The position numbers and the translations under genes are program-made. The notes under the pieces are model-generated. The model was not told where the DNA came from. It did not search any database and saw only the letters and a list, made by a program, of their open reading frames with translations. DNA of 64,000 bases from Arthrobacter sp. B3I9 (lineage in GTDB: Bacteria; Actinomycetota; Actinomycetes; Actinomycetales; Micrococcaceae), in assembly GCF_030816935.1 (NCBI RefSeq), contig NZ_JAUSYO010000001.1, positions 2,170,001 to 2,234,000 of the forward strand, in the 5' to 3' direction. This document shows positions 62,590 to 64,000 of this stretch, piece after piece (the first letter of the stretch is position 1; every line of letters begins with the position of its first letter).

Positions 62590-64000
62590 CTACCAGATGC
62601 TGACGCGCTCCGCCGGCGGCATCCACATGCCGTCCTGCTCGGTCACCCCGAACCCCTCGTGGAACGCCTCAAGGTTCTTGGCGATCTGGTTGGTGCGGAA
62701 CTCGTTGGGCGAGTGCGGGTCCGTGGCCAGGCGCCGGATGGCTTCCTCGGTCCGCATGACCTGCCGCCAGCCGGCCGCCCAGGACGCGAAAAACCGCTGG
62801 ACGCCGGTGAACCCGTCCAGCACCGGCGGCTCCTGCCCGCCGAGGCTGATCAGGTACGCCTTGTACGCGATGGTCAGGCCGCCCAGGTCACCGATGTTCT
62901 CGCCCAGCGTCAGCTTGCCGTTGACATGGTGCCCCGGGGCGGCGCTGGGGGAGAGCGCCTCGAACTGGTCCACCAGCTTCTTGGTCAGTGCCTCGAACGC
63001 CGTACGGTCATCCTCGGTCCACCAGTTCCGCAGCAGTCCGCTGCCGTCGTGCTGGGAGCCCTGGTCGTCGAAGCCGTGGCCGATCTCGTGCCCGATCACC
63101 GCGCCGATCCCGCCGTAATTGACCGCGTCGTCGGCGTCGGCGGTGAAGAACGGCGGCTGGAGGATGGCTGCCGGGAACACAATCTCGTTGAGCAGCGGGT
63201 GGTAGTAGGCGTTGACGGTCTGCGGAGTCATCAGCCATTTCTCGCGGTCCACCGGCTTGCCCACCTCATCGAGGTGCCGGTCGACGTCGGCGCTGTGGGC
63301 CCGCTCGACGTTGCCGAGCAGGTCGGCCGGATCGATCTGCACAGCGGAATAGTCGATCCACTTGTCCGGGTAGCCGATCTTGGCGCGGAACGCGTCGAGC
63401 TTTTTGAGCGCCTCCTGCTTGGTTTCCTCGCCCATCCAGCCCAGCCCGGAGATGGAGTCCCGGTACGCCTCGATGAGGTTCGAGACCAGCGACTGCATGC
63501 GTGCCTTGTGGGATTCGGGGAAGTGCCGGGCCACGTAGATCTGGCCGACGGCCTCGCCCAGGGCAGCCTCGACGACGGCGACGCCGCGCTTCCAGCGGTC
63601 CTTGTTGCGGGGCGTGCCGCTGAGCGTGGTGCCGTAGAAGGCGAAGTTGGCGTCCACAAACTCGGCCGACAGGTAGGGCGCGGCTGCACTGAGCACACGC
63701 ATGGCAAGCCACTCCTGCCAGCTGGCCAGCGGCACCGTTTCCAGCAGGGAAGCCGCTCCGGTGAAGAACTCGGGCGTGCTCACGACGAGTTCGGCACGCT
63801 TGTCCGCAGCGATCCCGGCCGCCTCGAACCAGTCACCGAACAGCGGGAAGAGACCGGCGGCCTCCTCGGCCGACTTGAGGTTGTACGTCTTCTGCGGGTC
63901 CCGCAGGGTGACGTTGTCCCAGTGGTGGGAAGCGAGGGAGGTTTCCAGGTCCACCACGCGGCCTGCGGCGGCTTCCGGATCCGCGACGGCCGCGAGCTCG
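62590..64000 (-). CDS. M13-family (PepO-like) metallopeptidase, C-terminal part
   Basis: The minus strand has an open frame that continues past the right edge, so about the last 469 codons are visible. The zinc site V-I-G-H-E-I-G-H-G-F-D-D (HExxH) is intact, with the upstream N-A-Y-Y motif and the third-ligand region G-E-N-I-G-D-L-G-G. The C-terminal tail ends in R-V-S-I-W (W in the family pattern C-x-x-W without the Cys). M13 endopeptidases cut peptides; in bacteria they are often cytoplasmic. No signal peptide can be judged since the N-terminus is outside. Confidence 0.93.
   Translation of the reverse strand, partial: ELAAVADPEAAAGRVVDLETSLASHHWDNVTLRDPQKTYNLKSAEEAAGLFPLFGDWFEAAGIAADKRAELVVSTPEFFTGAASLLETVPLASWQEWLAMRVLSAAAPYLSAEFVDANFAFYGTTLSGTPRNKDRWKRGVAVVEAALGEAVGQIYVARHFPESHKARMQSLVSNLIEAYRDSISGLGWMGEETKQEALKKLDAFRAKIGYPDKWIDYSAVQIDPADLLGNVERAHSADVDRHLDEVGKPVDREKWLMTPQTVNAYYHPLLNEIVFPAAILQPPFFTADADDAVNYGGIGAVIGHEIGHGFDDQGSQHDGSGLLRNWWTEDDRTAFEALTKKLVDQFEALSPSAAPGHHVNGKLTLGENIGDLGGLTIAYKAYLISLGGQEPPVLDGFTGVQRFFASWAAGWRQVMRTEEAIRRLATDPHSPNEFRTNQIAKNLEAFHEGFGVTEQDGMWMPPAERVSIW

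Overview
The window is a high-GC chromosomal segment from an actinobacterium of the Micrococcaceae, most like Arthrobacter or Pseudarthrobacter. The signs are strong G/C third-position bias, many GTG and TTG starts, and actinobacteria-specific genes: mIHF, Lsr2, a PriA with degenerate ATPase motifs, a DUF222/13E12 HNH protein, DUF3097, and a PyrC-linked membrane gene. Conserved core blocks dominate. I see no prophage, insertion sequence, CRISPR array, rRNA or canonical tRNA.

Layout. Positions 1-3.2 kb hold the end of the shikimate cluster (aroK, aroB), a TPR-like gene, efp and nusB, closed by a good terminator. Positions 3.3-7.5 kb hold a frame-broken serine hydrolase, a PrsW-type membrane protease and a frame-broken DUF222/HNH gene. 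Positions 7.6-16.8 kb are a tight pyrimidine operon (pyrR, pyrB, pyrC, a membrane protein, carA, carB, pyrF) preceded by a PyrR-type RNA hairpin. mihF, gmk, rpoZ, coaBC, metK and priA follow to 23.2 kb. Positions 23.4-26.3 kb carry, on the minus strand, a glycosyltransferase, an alpha/beta hydrolase and an aldo/keto reductase. Positions 26.8-29.2 kb hold glycerol uptake and phosphorylation (glpF, glpK).

Positions 29.2-37.0 kb are the most distinctive accessory block. It is a minus-strand operon with two CusA/CzcA-like RND transporters of about 1050 aa, a short lipoprotein between them and a secreted protein of unknown function at the end. One RND copy has lost proton-relay residues that the other keeps. 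leuS follows, behind what looks like a leaderless Leu-codon leader peptide plus terminator. Next come a DegV protein, comEA, comEC and holA, then lsr2, rpsT and a PemK-like gene on the minus strand. lepA and hemW, two minus-strand genes (DUF4870, DUF3097), CIRCE-hrcA-dnaJ-rsmE, a GerMN lipoprotein, phoH (with a strongly structured leader), ybeY, a HlyC/CorC-type gene, era, an LCP protein and the C-terminal part of an M13 peptidase complete the window.

Five apparent single-base indels break four genes: the serine hydrolase (two), the DUF222/HNH gene, the HlyC/CorC-type gene and era. Era is normally essential and the remaining sequence is well conserved, so sequencing or assembly error is the likeliest explanation for at least some of them. 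Several starts (prsW, metK, lsr2, the leuS leader peptide) lie 6-7 nt after a TANNNT -10 box, which suggests leaderless transcription.
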